NCBI GenBank assembly: GCA_035548125.1
Contig: DASZTV010000051.1
Location: forward strand, 60,232 to 124,231
Direction of reading: 5' to 3'
Length of the DNA stretch: 64,000 bases
DNA from: DASZTV01 sp035548125
GTDB taxonomy: Bacteria > Actinomycetota > Actinomycetes > JAFAQI01
The notes below the pieces were generated by a model. It was not told where the DNA came from. It saw only the letters and a list, made by a program, of their open reading frames with translations, and did not search any database. A program made the position numbers and the translations under genes. Shown one piece after another: positions 17,252 to 23,878 of this stretch (position 1 is its first letter; each line of letters starts with the position of its first letter).

Positions 17252-17252
17252 C

Positions 17253-18527
17253 TCAGCCCGGTACCGGAGCGAACGGGAAGTCGTGCCCGGTCAGCCAGTG
17301 GCGTCCCACTTCCCGGTGGCCGGCCCAGCGCGCGATGTTGGCCTCGTCATCGGTCTGGCCGAGGGAGGCAGGCGTGACGTTGATCCGCTCGGCGTGCGGA
17401 CGCAGCGCGGCGAGGTCGAAGCCGTAGATGTCCGCGGCCGCCTCGCCGATCATCCGTCGGGTCTCCGCGATCGGCACGTCGTGGTAGGTCTTCGCGAGCC
17501 ACTCGCGAGACCGCGGCCACGTGCCTTCGGGATGCGGGAAGTCATTGCCCCACGGCATGTTGTCGATGCCGATCTCGTAGCGCATGCCGATCTCACGGCG
17601 CTTGGTGTTCGACGAGCCGATGAAGCAGTTGCGGTCGAACAGCTCGCTCGGCTGGGTCTGGATCCCCATCGACGACAGCTTCTCTGCGCCCTTCTGCCCG
17701 AGGAAGAGGCGATCCCAGAACCAGAGCAGGTTCGGGATCCACCAGCAGCCCGCTTCGGTCACGCCGAACTTCAGACCGGGGAAGCGGTCGAACACGCCGG
17801 ACCAGAGCATGAACCACATCGGCCGCGCCGGCCACCACACGACCTCGGTCACATAGATCCCGAGGTGGTCGCCGTAGGACTCCTTGTCGGCGGGGCCGCT
17901 GTGCGTGCAGACCGGCATCTCGAGGTCCTGGCACAGCTCCCACACCGGGTCGTACCGGCGGGAGTGGTAAGGCTCTTCGTGCATCCACATGGCGGGGATC
18001 ATCACCGCACGCAGCCCCGACTCGTGCGCACGGCGGATCTCGGCGAGGACGTCGTCGAGCGGCGCCGTGATCTGCACCAGCGCGACGCCCTTACGTCGTT
18101 CGGGGGAGTCCGCACACAGTTCGGCGAGCCACCGGTTGTGCGCCTTGGCCCCCGCCAGTCCCAGTTCGGGATCGGTGTCTCCGGACAGTCCGAGCCCGAC
18201 GCCGAACGGCGCGCAGGTGCGGCTCTCGACCGCGTCGGCGTCCGGGAAGATCACCTCGGCGGTGATGCCGTCGGTGTCCATCTCCTTGTTGCGCCGCTCG
18301 GCGTCCCAGCCACCTTCGAGGCCTTCCTCGTTCTCGGCGAACCACTTCTCGGCGAACGCCTTGTCCGAGGTGCCCATCGCGCGGATCTCCTCGACCGCCT
18401 GGTCGCGTCCGGCGAGGAACTCGTCGAACGCCGGCCAGTACTTCTTCTCGAGGTAGTCGCGATACTGCGGAGTGGGAAGTCCGGCGTGCGCGTCGGAGGA
18501 GATGACGGTGTAGACGTCGTCGCTCAT
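17253..18527 (-). CDS. Amidohydrolase-2 family metal-dependent enzyme
   Basis: A 424-residue TIM-barrel protein of the amidohydrolase-2 group (PF04909-type), which contains hydrolases and non-oxidative decarboxylases such as ACMSD. Seen: an N-terminal metal-ligand stretch VISSDAHAG, a mid-sequence His in MPVCTHSGPAD and the C-terminal catalytic Asp context MPWGNDFPHPEG. It is about 28% longer than ACMSD because of an extended segment after residue 20. ATG 18527 begins with the conserved MSDDVYTVISSDAH. It lies in an operon with a second family member at 20257-21489, an SDR and an acetoacetate-decarboxylase-like protein. The substrate is unknown. Confidence 0.85.
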   Translation of the reverse strand: MSDDVYTVISSDAHAGLPTPQYRDYLEKKYWPAFDEFLAGRDQAVEEIRAMGTSDKAFAEKWFAENEEGLEGGWDAERRNKEMDTDGITAEVIFPDADAVESRTCAPFGVGLGLSGDTDPELGLAGAKAHNRWLAELCADSPERRKGVALVQITAPLDDVLAEIRRAHESGLRAVMIPAMWMHEEPYHSRRYDPVWELCQDLEMPVCTHSGPADKESYGDHLGIYVTEVVWWPARPMWFMLWSGVFDRFPGLKFGVTEAGCWWIPNLLWFWDRLFLGQKGAEKLSSMGIQTQPSELFDRNCFIGSSNTKRREIGMRYEIGIDNMPWGNDFPHPEGTWPRSREWLAKTYHDVPIAETRRMIGEAAADIYGFDLAALRPHAERINVTPASLGQTDDEANIARWAGHREVGRHWLTGHDFPFAPVPG

Positions 18528-18563
18528 CGATTCAGTTCCTCTTGTCCGGGTACGGCGCTGTGA

Positions 18564-19442
18564 TCATCCGGGCACGGCCCGCAGGTAGTTGTCGGGCTGG
18601 CTGCGGTCGAGGATCGACTGGGTGCGCTCACGCAGCGCGTCGTCGGTCCGCGGGTTGTCGGGGTGGATCCAGAACCGGTCGGCCCGGATCGCGTCGAGCG
18701 TCGCCTCGGCGACCTCGCTCGGCTCGGTGTAGGCGATCGGGACCCCCGCCGCCTTCATCTGCTCCTCGAGCGCTTCGACGGTGGTGTACGGCGTCTGCCG
18801 CGGCCGGGTCTTGGCGAACCGGTCCGGCCGTGACCGCCAGGACTCGAACAGCCCGGTGCGCAGCATGTGCGGGCCCGGGAAGAGCACCGACGCCGAGACC
18901 GACGTGCCGGCGAGCTGTCCGTAGAGACACTCGGTGATCGTGACGACGGCCGCCTTGGTCGCGGCGTACTGCGGCGTCGAGGGAAGCGGCGACAGGCCGC
19001 CGTTGCCACTGGAGGTGTTGACCACGTGGCACTCCTCCCCGCTGTCGACCATGCCGGGCACGAAGGCGTTGATGCCGTGGATGACGCCCCAGATGTTGAC
19101 GCCGATCGCCCACTCCCAGTCGCGTAGCTCGTGCTCCCAGATCTTGCCTTCGGCGCCGGCGCCGATCCCCGCGTTGTTGCACAGCACGTGCACGCCGCCG
19201 AATGCCTCGATCGCCGCGTCGCGCAGAGCGCACACCGAGTCGTAGATCGACACGTCGGTGGGCACGCCGATCACGTCGAGGCCCTGCGCCTGCAGCTCGC
19301 CGACGGTCTTGACGAGCGGTTCGGGTTGGACATCGGCGAGCACGACCTTCATGCCTGCCGCGCCGAACACCTCGCCCATCGCACGACCGATGCCACCGGC
19401 GCCGCCGCTCACGACGGCGACCTTGTTCTCGACCTGCTGCAT
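18564..19442 (-). CDS. Short-chain dehydrogenase/reductase
   Basis: A 292-residue classical SDR with SGGAGGIG (12-19), NNAGIG near residue 90, NTSSGNGG and catalytic YAATK. The insertion between the active site and the C-terminus (SWRSRPDRFAKTRPRQTPYT) is typical of SDRs found in lipid and aromatic catabolic clusters of actinomycetes. The start is ATG 19442, two bases after the stop of the acetoacetate-decarboxylase-like gene; the frame is open further upstream but inside that gene. It should oxidise or reduce an alcohol/ketone intermediate of the pathway encoded here. Confidence 0.88.
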   Translation of the reverse strand: MQQVENKVAVVSGGAGGIGRAMGEVFGAAGMKVVLADVQPEPLVKTVGELQAQGLDVIGVPTDVSIYDSVCALRDAAIEAFGGVHVLCNNAGIGAGAEGKIWEHELRDWEWAIGVNIWGVIHGINAFVPGMVDSGEECHVVNTSSGNGGLSPLPSTPQYAATKAAVVTITECLYGQLAGTSVSASVLFPGPHMLRTGLFESWRSRPDRFAKTRPRQTPYTTVEALEEQMKAAGVPIAYTEPSEVAEATLDAIRADRFWIHPDNPRTDDALRERTQSILDRSQPDNYLRAVPG

Positions 19443-19444
19443 GG

Positions 19445-20227
19445 TCAGTCGGACCCGATCGGGGAGAGGTCGTCGTAACGCTGGTGGACGTACGGCGCGA
19501 TCCAGTCCGCGGGAAGGTTGGCGACCACCTCGCCGGTCTGGACGCTCGAGCGTTCGGCAAGCTCGATGCCGCGCAGCTTCAGCACCGGCAGGTCCGCGAC
19601 CGGGTCGAACCGCGACTCGCGCAGGATGACCTCGCCGTCGACGTTCCACATGGTGCGGGTCTTCTCGTCGCGTCGGCAGTACACGAGCATGGGCTCGCCG
19701 TCGAACCCTTTGCCGGTGGGCGAGGGCAGCAGCTTGATGTAGAAGCTGGTGCGGGTGCGGTCCGGCGACGGCTCGACCTCGCCGGTCACCCGGCCGGTGA
19801 TCTCGACGAACGTCGCGCCCATCCGGGTGAAGTGGCCGCGGATGTCGTCGCCGTCGCGGGTCAGCGCGATGTCGGCGAGCTTCTTCGGCTCGCCGAAGGT
19901 CTCGCGGCCGCCGATGACTGCCTGTTCGGTCGTCATCGGCATGACGAGGGCGTAGTCACCCTCGACGTCCTCGTGACGCGCGTGTACGGCGAACGTCCCG
20001 GCGCCGAAGGTCGGGTAGCCACCGCCGAGGTCCACGGTCGCGATCGTCACACGCACCAGCGGTTCGGTGGGCGGCGACAGCGGTGGCGGGAGCACCGCGG
20101 CGATCGCGTCCGGATCGGTCTCGTAAGTCGCGACCAGGGTGGTCGCCCACGTGTCGACCTTCGTCGCCTCGACTTCGCGGTTGCGCAGCTCGTCGAGCGA
20201 CCGTGCGCCATATCTGACTCGTGCCAT
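19445..20227 (-). CDS. Acetoacetate decarboxylase-like protein
   Basis: A 260-residue protein of the acetoacetate decarboxylase family. The key feature is the lysine pair in FGEPKKLADI (K115-K116). In characterised acetoacetate decarboxylase the first of such a pair forms the Schiff base and its neighbour lowers its pKa. RSVHAR-like Arg/His positions (VHARHEDVEG) and a Glu in the AEQ-like MTTEQAVIGGRE are also present. AGGAGA lies 6 bases upstream of ATG 20227, which supports this start over the upstream open frame. Family members also act as decarboxylases or aldolase-dehydratases on other 2- and 3-oxoacids, so the substrate is open. It sits between two amidohydrolase-2 genes and an SDR. Confidence 0.85.
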   Translation of the reverse strand: MARVRYGARSLDELRNREVEATKVDTWATTLVATYETDPDAIAAVLPPPLSPPTEPLVRVTIATVDLGGGYPTFGAGTFAVHARHEDVEGDYALVMPMTTEQAVIGGRETFGEPKKLADIALTRDGDDIRGHFTRMGATFVEITGRVTGEVEPSPDRTRTSFYIKLLPSPTGKGFDGEPMLVYCRRDEKTRTMWNVDGEVILRESRFDPVADLPVLKLRGIELAERSSVQTGEVVANLPADWIAPYVHQRYDDLSPIGSD

Positions 20228-20256
20228 GTGAGGTCTCCTACTTCCGGGCGGGTCGT

Positions 20257-21489
20257 CTAAACAGGGCTGCCGAACCCAACGAGTGCGGGACATTTCTCTG
20301 CGTCGTGCGGCAGGCTCTGCGGGGCGAGCGGCTCGTCGACATCGGCGACGAGCGGGCCGTGCTTGTCGGCGAGCGGGCGAAGTGCGTCGACGTCGAAGCC
20401 GTAGACCTGCGCAGTGTTCAGACCGAGCATCGCCTGCACCTCGTCGTGGTCGATGCCGGCGAAGCTCGCCCGCAGCGCCTCGAGGGTGTAGGGGTTGCTG
20501 CCCTCCTTGTGGGGATAGTCGCTGCCCCACATGATCTTGTCGATCCCCACGGCGTGACGGATCTTCGCTTCGTCGGGCCGGATGAACGATGACCCGATGC
20601 TGACCTGCCGGGCGAAGTACTCGCTCGGCTTGAGGCTCATCCGCTCGACGACCGGCAGCCCCCACTCGGCCTCCTGCGATCCGCCGGCGTTGCGGAACCG
20701 GTCGAAGAAGAAGTCGAGCCGCATCAGCTCTTCCGGAATCCACGCCGTGCCCTGCTCGGTGAGAACGAGTCGGAGGTTCGGATGACGTTCGAAGGCGCCC
20801 GACACGACCAGGTGGGTGAACGCGCGATGCGCCCACCAGGTGACCTCGAGGATCAGGATGACCTGGTCCTCGGGACGTTCGCCGGTCGCGGGCGCCGCGC
20901 TCCCGCTGTGGTGGTTGACCGGCATGTCGAGCTCTGCGCACACGGCCCACAGCGGTTCGTAGTACTCGGGGTCGAACAGGTGCGGCAGTCCCGACCCGGG
21001 CGGGGCGCCGGGGAGCAGGACGCCGCCGGTGAGTCCGTTGTCCTTCGCCCAGCGGATCTCGGCGACCGCGTCGTCGAGGTCGTGCAACATGATCTGCGCG
21101 ATGCCGGCGCGACGCCCCGGGGCTTCGGCGCAGAAGTCCGCCAACCAGCGGTTGTGGGCCTGCAGTCCGGCCCAGCGCGCCGCGAGGTCGCCGACGTTCG
21201 CGGCGGGAGGTTGATCGGCCAGGCTCGCCTTGGGAAAGAACGGCGGGACCGTGTTGGGAAAGATGACCTCGGCGACGATGCCGTCCGCTTCGAGCTCGGA
21301 GAGCCGTCGGTCGGAGTCCCAGTTGCGCGGACCGTCCGGACCGGTCATGTCCTCGTACGGGACTTCGTACGACGCGGCCCATGCGTCGAACTCGTCGTGC
21401 CACTTGCTCGCGAGGTATGGCCGGTAGTCGGTGATGTCCCCGCCGCCGTGGCAGTCGGCGGAGATGACGAGGTATCGCTCGTGATCCAT
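20257..21489 (-). CDS. Amidohydrolase-2 family metal-dependent enzyme
   Basis: A 410-residue relative of the protein at 17253-18527. Metal-site and catalytic contexts are VISADCHGGG near the N-terminus, MPVNHHSGSAAP mid-sequence, and IMWGSDYPHKEGS near residue 330. It is the first gene of the minus-strand operon that runs through acetoacetate decarboxylase-like, SDR, second amidohydrolase and TetR genes. The start is ATG 21489. The candidate operator at 21514-21535 lies 25-46 bases upstream. The two paralogues may act on successive intermediates or form a hetero-oligomer; the substrate is not readable from sequence. Confidence 0.85.
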   Translation of the reverse strand: MDHERYLVISADCHGGGDITDYRPYLASKWHDEFDAWAASYEVPYEDMTGPDGPRNWDSDRRLSELEADGIVAEVIFPNTVPPFFPKASLADQPPAANVGDLAARWAGLQAHNRWLADFCAEAPGRRAGIAQIMLHDLDDAVAEIRWAKDNGLTGGVLLPGAPPGSGLPHLFDPEYYEPLWAVCAELDMPVNHHSGSAAPATGERPEDQVILILEVTWWAHRAFTHLVVSGAFERHPNLRLVLTEQGTAWIPEELMRLDFFFDRFRNAGGSQEAEWGLPVVERMSLKPSEYFARQVSIGSSFIRPDEAKIRHAVGIDKIMWGSDYPHKEGSNPYTLEALRASFAGIDHDEVQAMLGLNTAQVYGFDVDALRPLADKHGPLVADVDEPLAPQSLPHDAEKCPALVGFGSPV

Positions 21490-21513
21490 GCAAAATCCCC
21501 GACGTGAGGCTGG

Positions 21514-21535
21514 TGTAACGGCGTTACAGTAACGC
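21514..21535. promoter_or_regulatory. Triple GTAACG half-site, candidate TetR operator
   Basis: TGTAACGGCGTTACA (21514-21528) is a perfect palindrome around a central base, and a third half-site GTAACGC (21529-21535) follows directly, giving alternating half-sites +, -, +. Position, 25-46 bases before the first gene of the amidohydrolase operon, suits a repressor site overlapping the promoter. The TetR protein at 16619-17251 is the natural candidate binder. This is inference. Confidence 0.5.
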
Positions 21536-21592
21536 GGTCACCCTAGCCCCACGCCGGGGATGGCACCAGACCCGTGAGGGCCTAGCGGACGA

Positions 21593-21844
21593 TCAGACGT
21601 ACGTGTCGTGCTCCTGGTAGACGGTTCCGCCGCCAACCGGCGGAGCGCCCATACCGCTGCTCATGACGCTGGTGCGGCGCCGGCGCGGCGCGAAGATCAC
21701 CAGGTCGACCATCAGGCCTAGCGCACCGACGATCATCAGGATGACGCCGATGGTGTTGATGTCGACGCCGTTGAGTGTCGCGTTCACCGCGAAGGTCAAC
21801 ACTGCACCGACGGCAATGAGAAAGAGACCAACGCCGATACCCAT
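21593..21844 (-). CDS. Small two-helix membrane protein (DUF6458 type)
   Basis: This 83-residue protein has two membrane segments (about 3-20 and 30-52) joined by the short loop NATLNGVDINTIG, then a basic RRRR stop-transfer motif and a polar tail. Sequence and length fit the actinobacterial DUF6458 family of unknown function. AAGGAG lies 8 bases upstream of ATG 21844. It appears to be a single-gene unit, with a 16-bp palindrome about 97 bases upstream. The function is unknown. Confidence 0.85.
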   Translation of the reverse strand: MGIGVGLFLIAVGAVLTFAVNATLNGVDINTIGVILMIVGALGLMVDLVIFAPRRRRTSVMSSGMGAPPVGGGTVYQEHDTYV

Positions 21845-21940
21845 GACAGCAACTCCTTGGTGAGGTGGCTGCGAAGGTGCAGCCCTTGCTGGACCCTGTT
21901 ATTGGCAGATTGGCGCTGAGAAAACCCTCCCCGGGGGGTC

Positions 21941-21956
21941 GGTCACCTAGGTGACC
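21941..21956. promoter_or_regulatory. Perfect 16-bp palindrome upstream of DUF6458 gene
   Basis: GGTCACCTAGGTGACC is identical to its reverse complement. It lies 97 bases upstream of the DUF6458 start codon and next to the 21-bp inverted repeat. It could be an operator for a dimeric regulator. No binder is suggested by the context. Confidence 0.45.
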
Positions 21957-21963
21957 CACATTC

Positions 21964-22025
21964 CGCGATCTTGCAATTTTCAACGGGTTGAGGGCGGTTT
22001 CGCGGTTGAAAAGTGCAAGATCGCG
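21964..22025. repeat. 21-bp inverted repeat in intergenic region
   Basis: Arms 21964-21984 and 22005-22025 are inverted copies matching at 20 of 21 bases, with a 20-base spacer. The core is CGCGATCTTGCA on the left. The arms are much A+T-richer than the genome. The repeat starts 7 bases past the stop of the glycosylase gene, so it could act as its terminator hairpin, but there is no T-tract. It also resembles a REP-type intergenic palindrome. Confidence 0.6.
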
Positions 22026-22031
22026 TTGGGT

Positions 22032-22973
22032 TTAGATCGCGCGGTGGTCGACCCTGGGCATCCGCGGGGCGCGGCGTTCGCGGCGGGAGCCCGGGGTGAG
22101 CTCCAGCAGTCGTACCAGGCGATACCGGTGTGGCCGCCACGGCTCGAGGAACGCCTCGACCTCGTCCTCGGGAATCGCCCGGCCGTCGCCGAGCGCCTCC
22201 CCGAGCAGCGCCGGCAGGTGGAAGTCGCCGATCGGTGCGGCGTCGGCATCGCCGAGGACCCGGCACCCCGTCTCGTGGGCGGTCCACACGCCGATCCCGG
22301 GGATCGCCATCAGCATCCGGTACACCTCGGCGGGATCTGCGGGATCCCTGGCGACGGCGGCGTCGAGCCGGCCTGCGTACGAGGCCGCCAGAGTGATCAC
22401 TCGCGCCTTGCGCTCCTCGACCCCGGCGCGGTGCCAGTCCCAGCTCGGGATCTCCTGCCACGTCTGCGACGTGGGCGGGACGTGCATCCCGTCGGGTACG
22501 GGGCCCGGCGCGGGGTCACCGAAGCGGGTGACGAGGCGCCGCCACATCGCGAACGCGTCGAGCCCGACGACCTTCTGTTCCAGCACCGCGGGTACCAGCG
22601 ACTCGAGCAGTCGACCGGTGCGGGGGATGCGCAGACCGGGCAGTCGCTTGACGGCTGCGGCGACGACGGCGTTGCGCGGCTCGAACCCGCCAGGGTCGTC
22701 GAGGCTGCCGAGCAGCTCTGGCACTTTCGCGATTAGCTCGTCGGCGCCGCCGCCCCATGCCTGCGCGGACACCTCGCGCGGTGAGGCCTGCTGGATCCGG
22801 TACGAGACCGGGCCGGTGGGCATCCGGCTGGTCCGCCAGATCGCGCCGTCAGGGGTCACTCGGTGGCAGGGGTCGCCGGCGCCGCGACGCAGCGAGGAGA
22901 GGGTGAGGCGGGCGGCGATCGGGAAGTCCGGCCGCCAGATCGTCGCGGCGTCAGGCGTAGGGGGTGCCGTCAT
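22032..22973 (-). CDS. HhH-GPD DNA glycosylase (AlkA-like)
   Basis: The 313-residue protein has the helix-hairpin-helix/GPD signature IPGIGVWTAHETGCRVLGD followed by the catalytic Asp in APIGDFHLP, as in base-excision DNA-3-methyladenine glycosylase II. The N-terminal 100 residues are atypical for AlkA and carry a TrpArg motif of unclear role (DGAIWRTSRMP). It should remove alkylated bases from DNA. Its start, ATG 22973, lies inside the end of the crotonase gene (23-base overlap), so the two are co-transcribed, although no functional link is apparent. The C-terminus is short and basic. Confidence 0.85.
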   Translation of the reverse strand: MTAPPTPDAATIWRPDFPIAARLTLSSLRRGAGDPCHRVTPDGAIWRTSRMPTGPVSYRIQQASPREVSAQAWGGGADELIAKVPELLGSLDDPGGFEPRNAVVAAAVKRLPGLRIPRTGRLLESLVPAVLEQKVVGLDAFAMWRRLVTRFGDPAPGPVPDGMHVPPTSQTWQEIPSWDWHRAGVEERKARVITLAASYAGRLDAAVARDPADPAEVYRMLMAIPGIGVWTAHETGCRVLGDADAAPIGDFHLPALLGEALGDGRAIPEDEVEAFLEPWRPHRYRLVRLLELTPGSRRERRAPRMPRVDHRAI

Positions 22974-23817
22974 CCCTCTGCTCGGCTTGCCCGTAGTCGT
23001 TGAACGGCTTGTCCCGCTGCTTGAGCGAGTCCGACAGGTTGCCCTCGACCATCGCTCGCAGGTACTCCTTCGAGGAGCGCTGGTGCAGGCCGAGAGCGGT
23101 GAGCTCGGAGCCGTAGCGGATCGCGGTCCGCATGCCCATGACGTCCATCGCGCGATGCACCGTGCGCTTGTTGATCTGCAGCAGGTCAGCCGGGATCTTC
23201 GCCATCCGCTGCGCCATCTCCAAGGTCTTGGCCTCGAGCTCCTCGGCGGGGAACGCGCGGGTCGCCCAGCCGAGCTGCGCCGCTTCGATGCCGGTCATCG
23301 AGTCGCCGGTGAGCATCTGCTCCATGGCGGCCCTCATGCCCATCAGCCACGGGTGGTACTGCATGTCCGCTGTGCTCATCGTGCGGATTGCCGGGTAGCC
23401 GATGGTGGCGTCCTCCGCGACGTAGACCACGTCGCAGCCGGTGGCCAGCTCGCTGCCGCCCGCCAGGCAGTAGCCGTGCACCTGCGCGATCACCGGTTTG
23501 CCGAGGTCCCAGATCTCGAACCAACCCGCGACCACGTTGCGCGGCCACTGCCCGTCACCGCCCGCGGTGTGCCACGGGAACGGGTCGTTCTTCTTGGGGG
23601 TGAGGTCGTAGCCGGCCGAGAAGCACTTGCCTGCGCCGCGGATGATCATGACGCGTACGGCGGGGTCGGCGTCACCGGCGTACAGGGCGTCGAACAGCTG
23701 GCGTCGCAACGAGTTCGACAAGGCGTTGCGCTTCTCCGGCCGGTTCAGCGTGATCCGGCGGATGCCTTCTGCCGGATCGTCGACCACGACCAGCTGTTCG
23801 TCGCTCATCTGACTCAT
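22951..23817 (-). CDS. Enoyl-CoA hydratase/isomerase family protein
   Basis: A 288-residue crotonase. The two oxyanion-hole regions are CFSAGYDL and YCLAGGSELATGCD. At the position where enoyl-CoA hydratases carry a catalytic Glu the sequence reads TIGYPAIRTMSTADMQ, so the chemistry may not be hydration. The C-terminal helices (LRAMVEGNLSDSLKQRD) are typical of trimer formation. ATG 23817 begins the gene, 61 bases from the divergent AAA ATPase gene. It probably acts on an acyl-CoA; the substrate is unknown. Confidence 0.85.
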   Translation of the reverse strand: MSQMSDEQLVVVDDPAEGIRRITLNRPEKRNALSNSLRRQLFDALYAGDADPAVRVMIIRGAGKCFSAGYDLTPKKNDPFPWHTAGGDGQWPRNVVAGWFEIWDLGKPVIAQVHGYCLAGGSELATGCDVVYVAEDATIGYPAIRTMSTADMQYHPWLMGMRAAMEQMLTGDSMTGIEAAQLGWATRAFPAEELEAKTLEMAQRMAKIPADLLQINKRTVHRAMDVMGMRTAIRYGSELTALGLHQRSSKEYLRAMVEGNLSDSLKQRDKPFNDYGQAEQRDDGTPYA

Positions 23818-23878
23818 CCCGCCCTCACCTCAGGTCGGATCGACCGTACTAGGGGCGGCGGGCGTTTAAGGTGCCGCT

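Noticed and set aside
20228..21493. Fusion of the acetoacetate decarboxylase-like frame with upstream sequence (682 codons)
   Set aside because: Upstream codons are a shadow of the amidohydrolase gene; a good AGGAGA site precedes ATG 20227.
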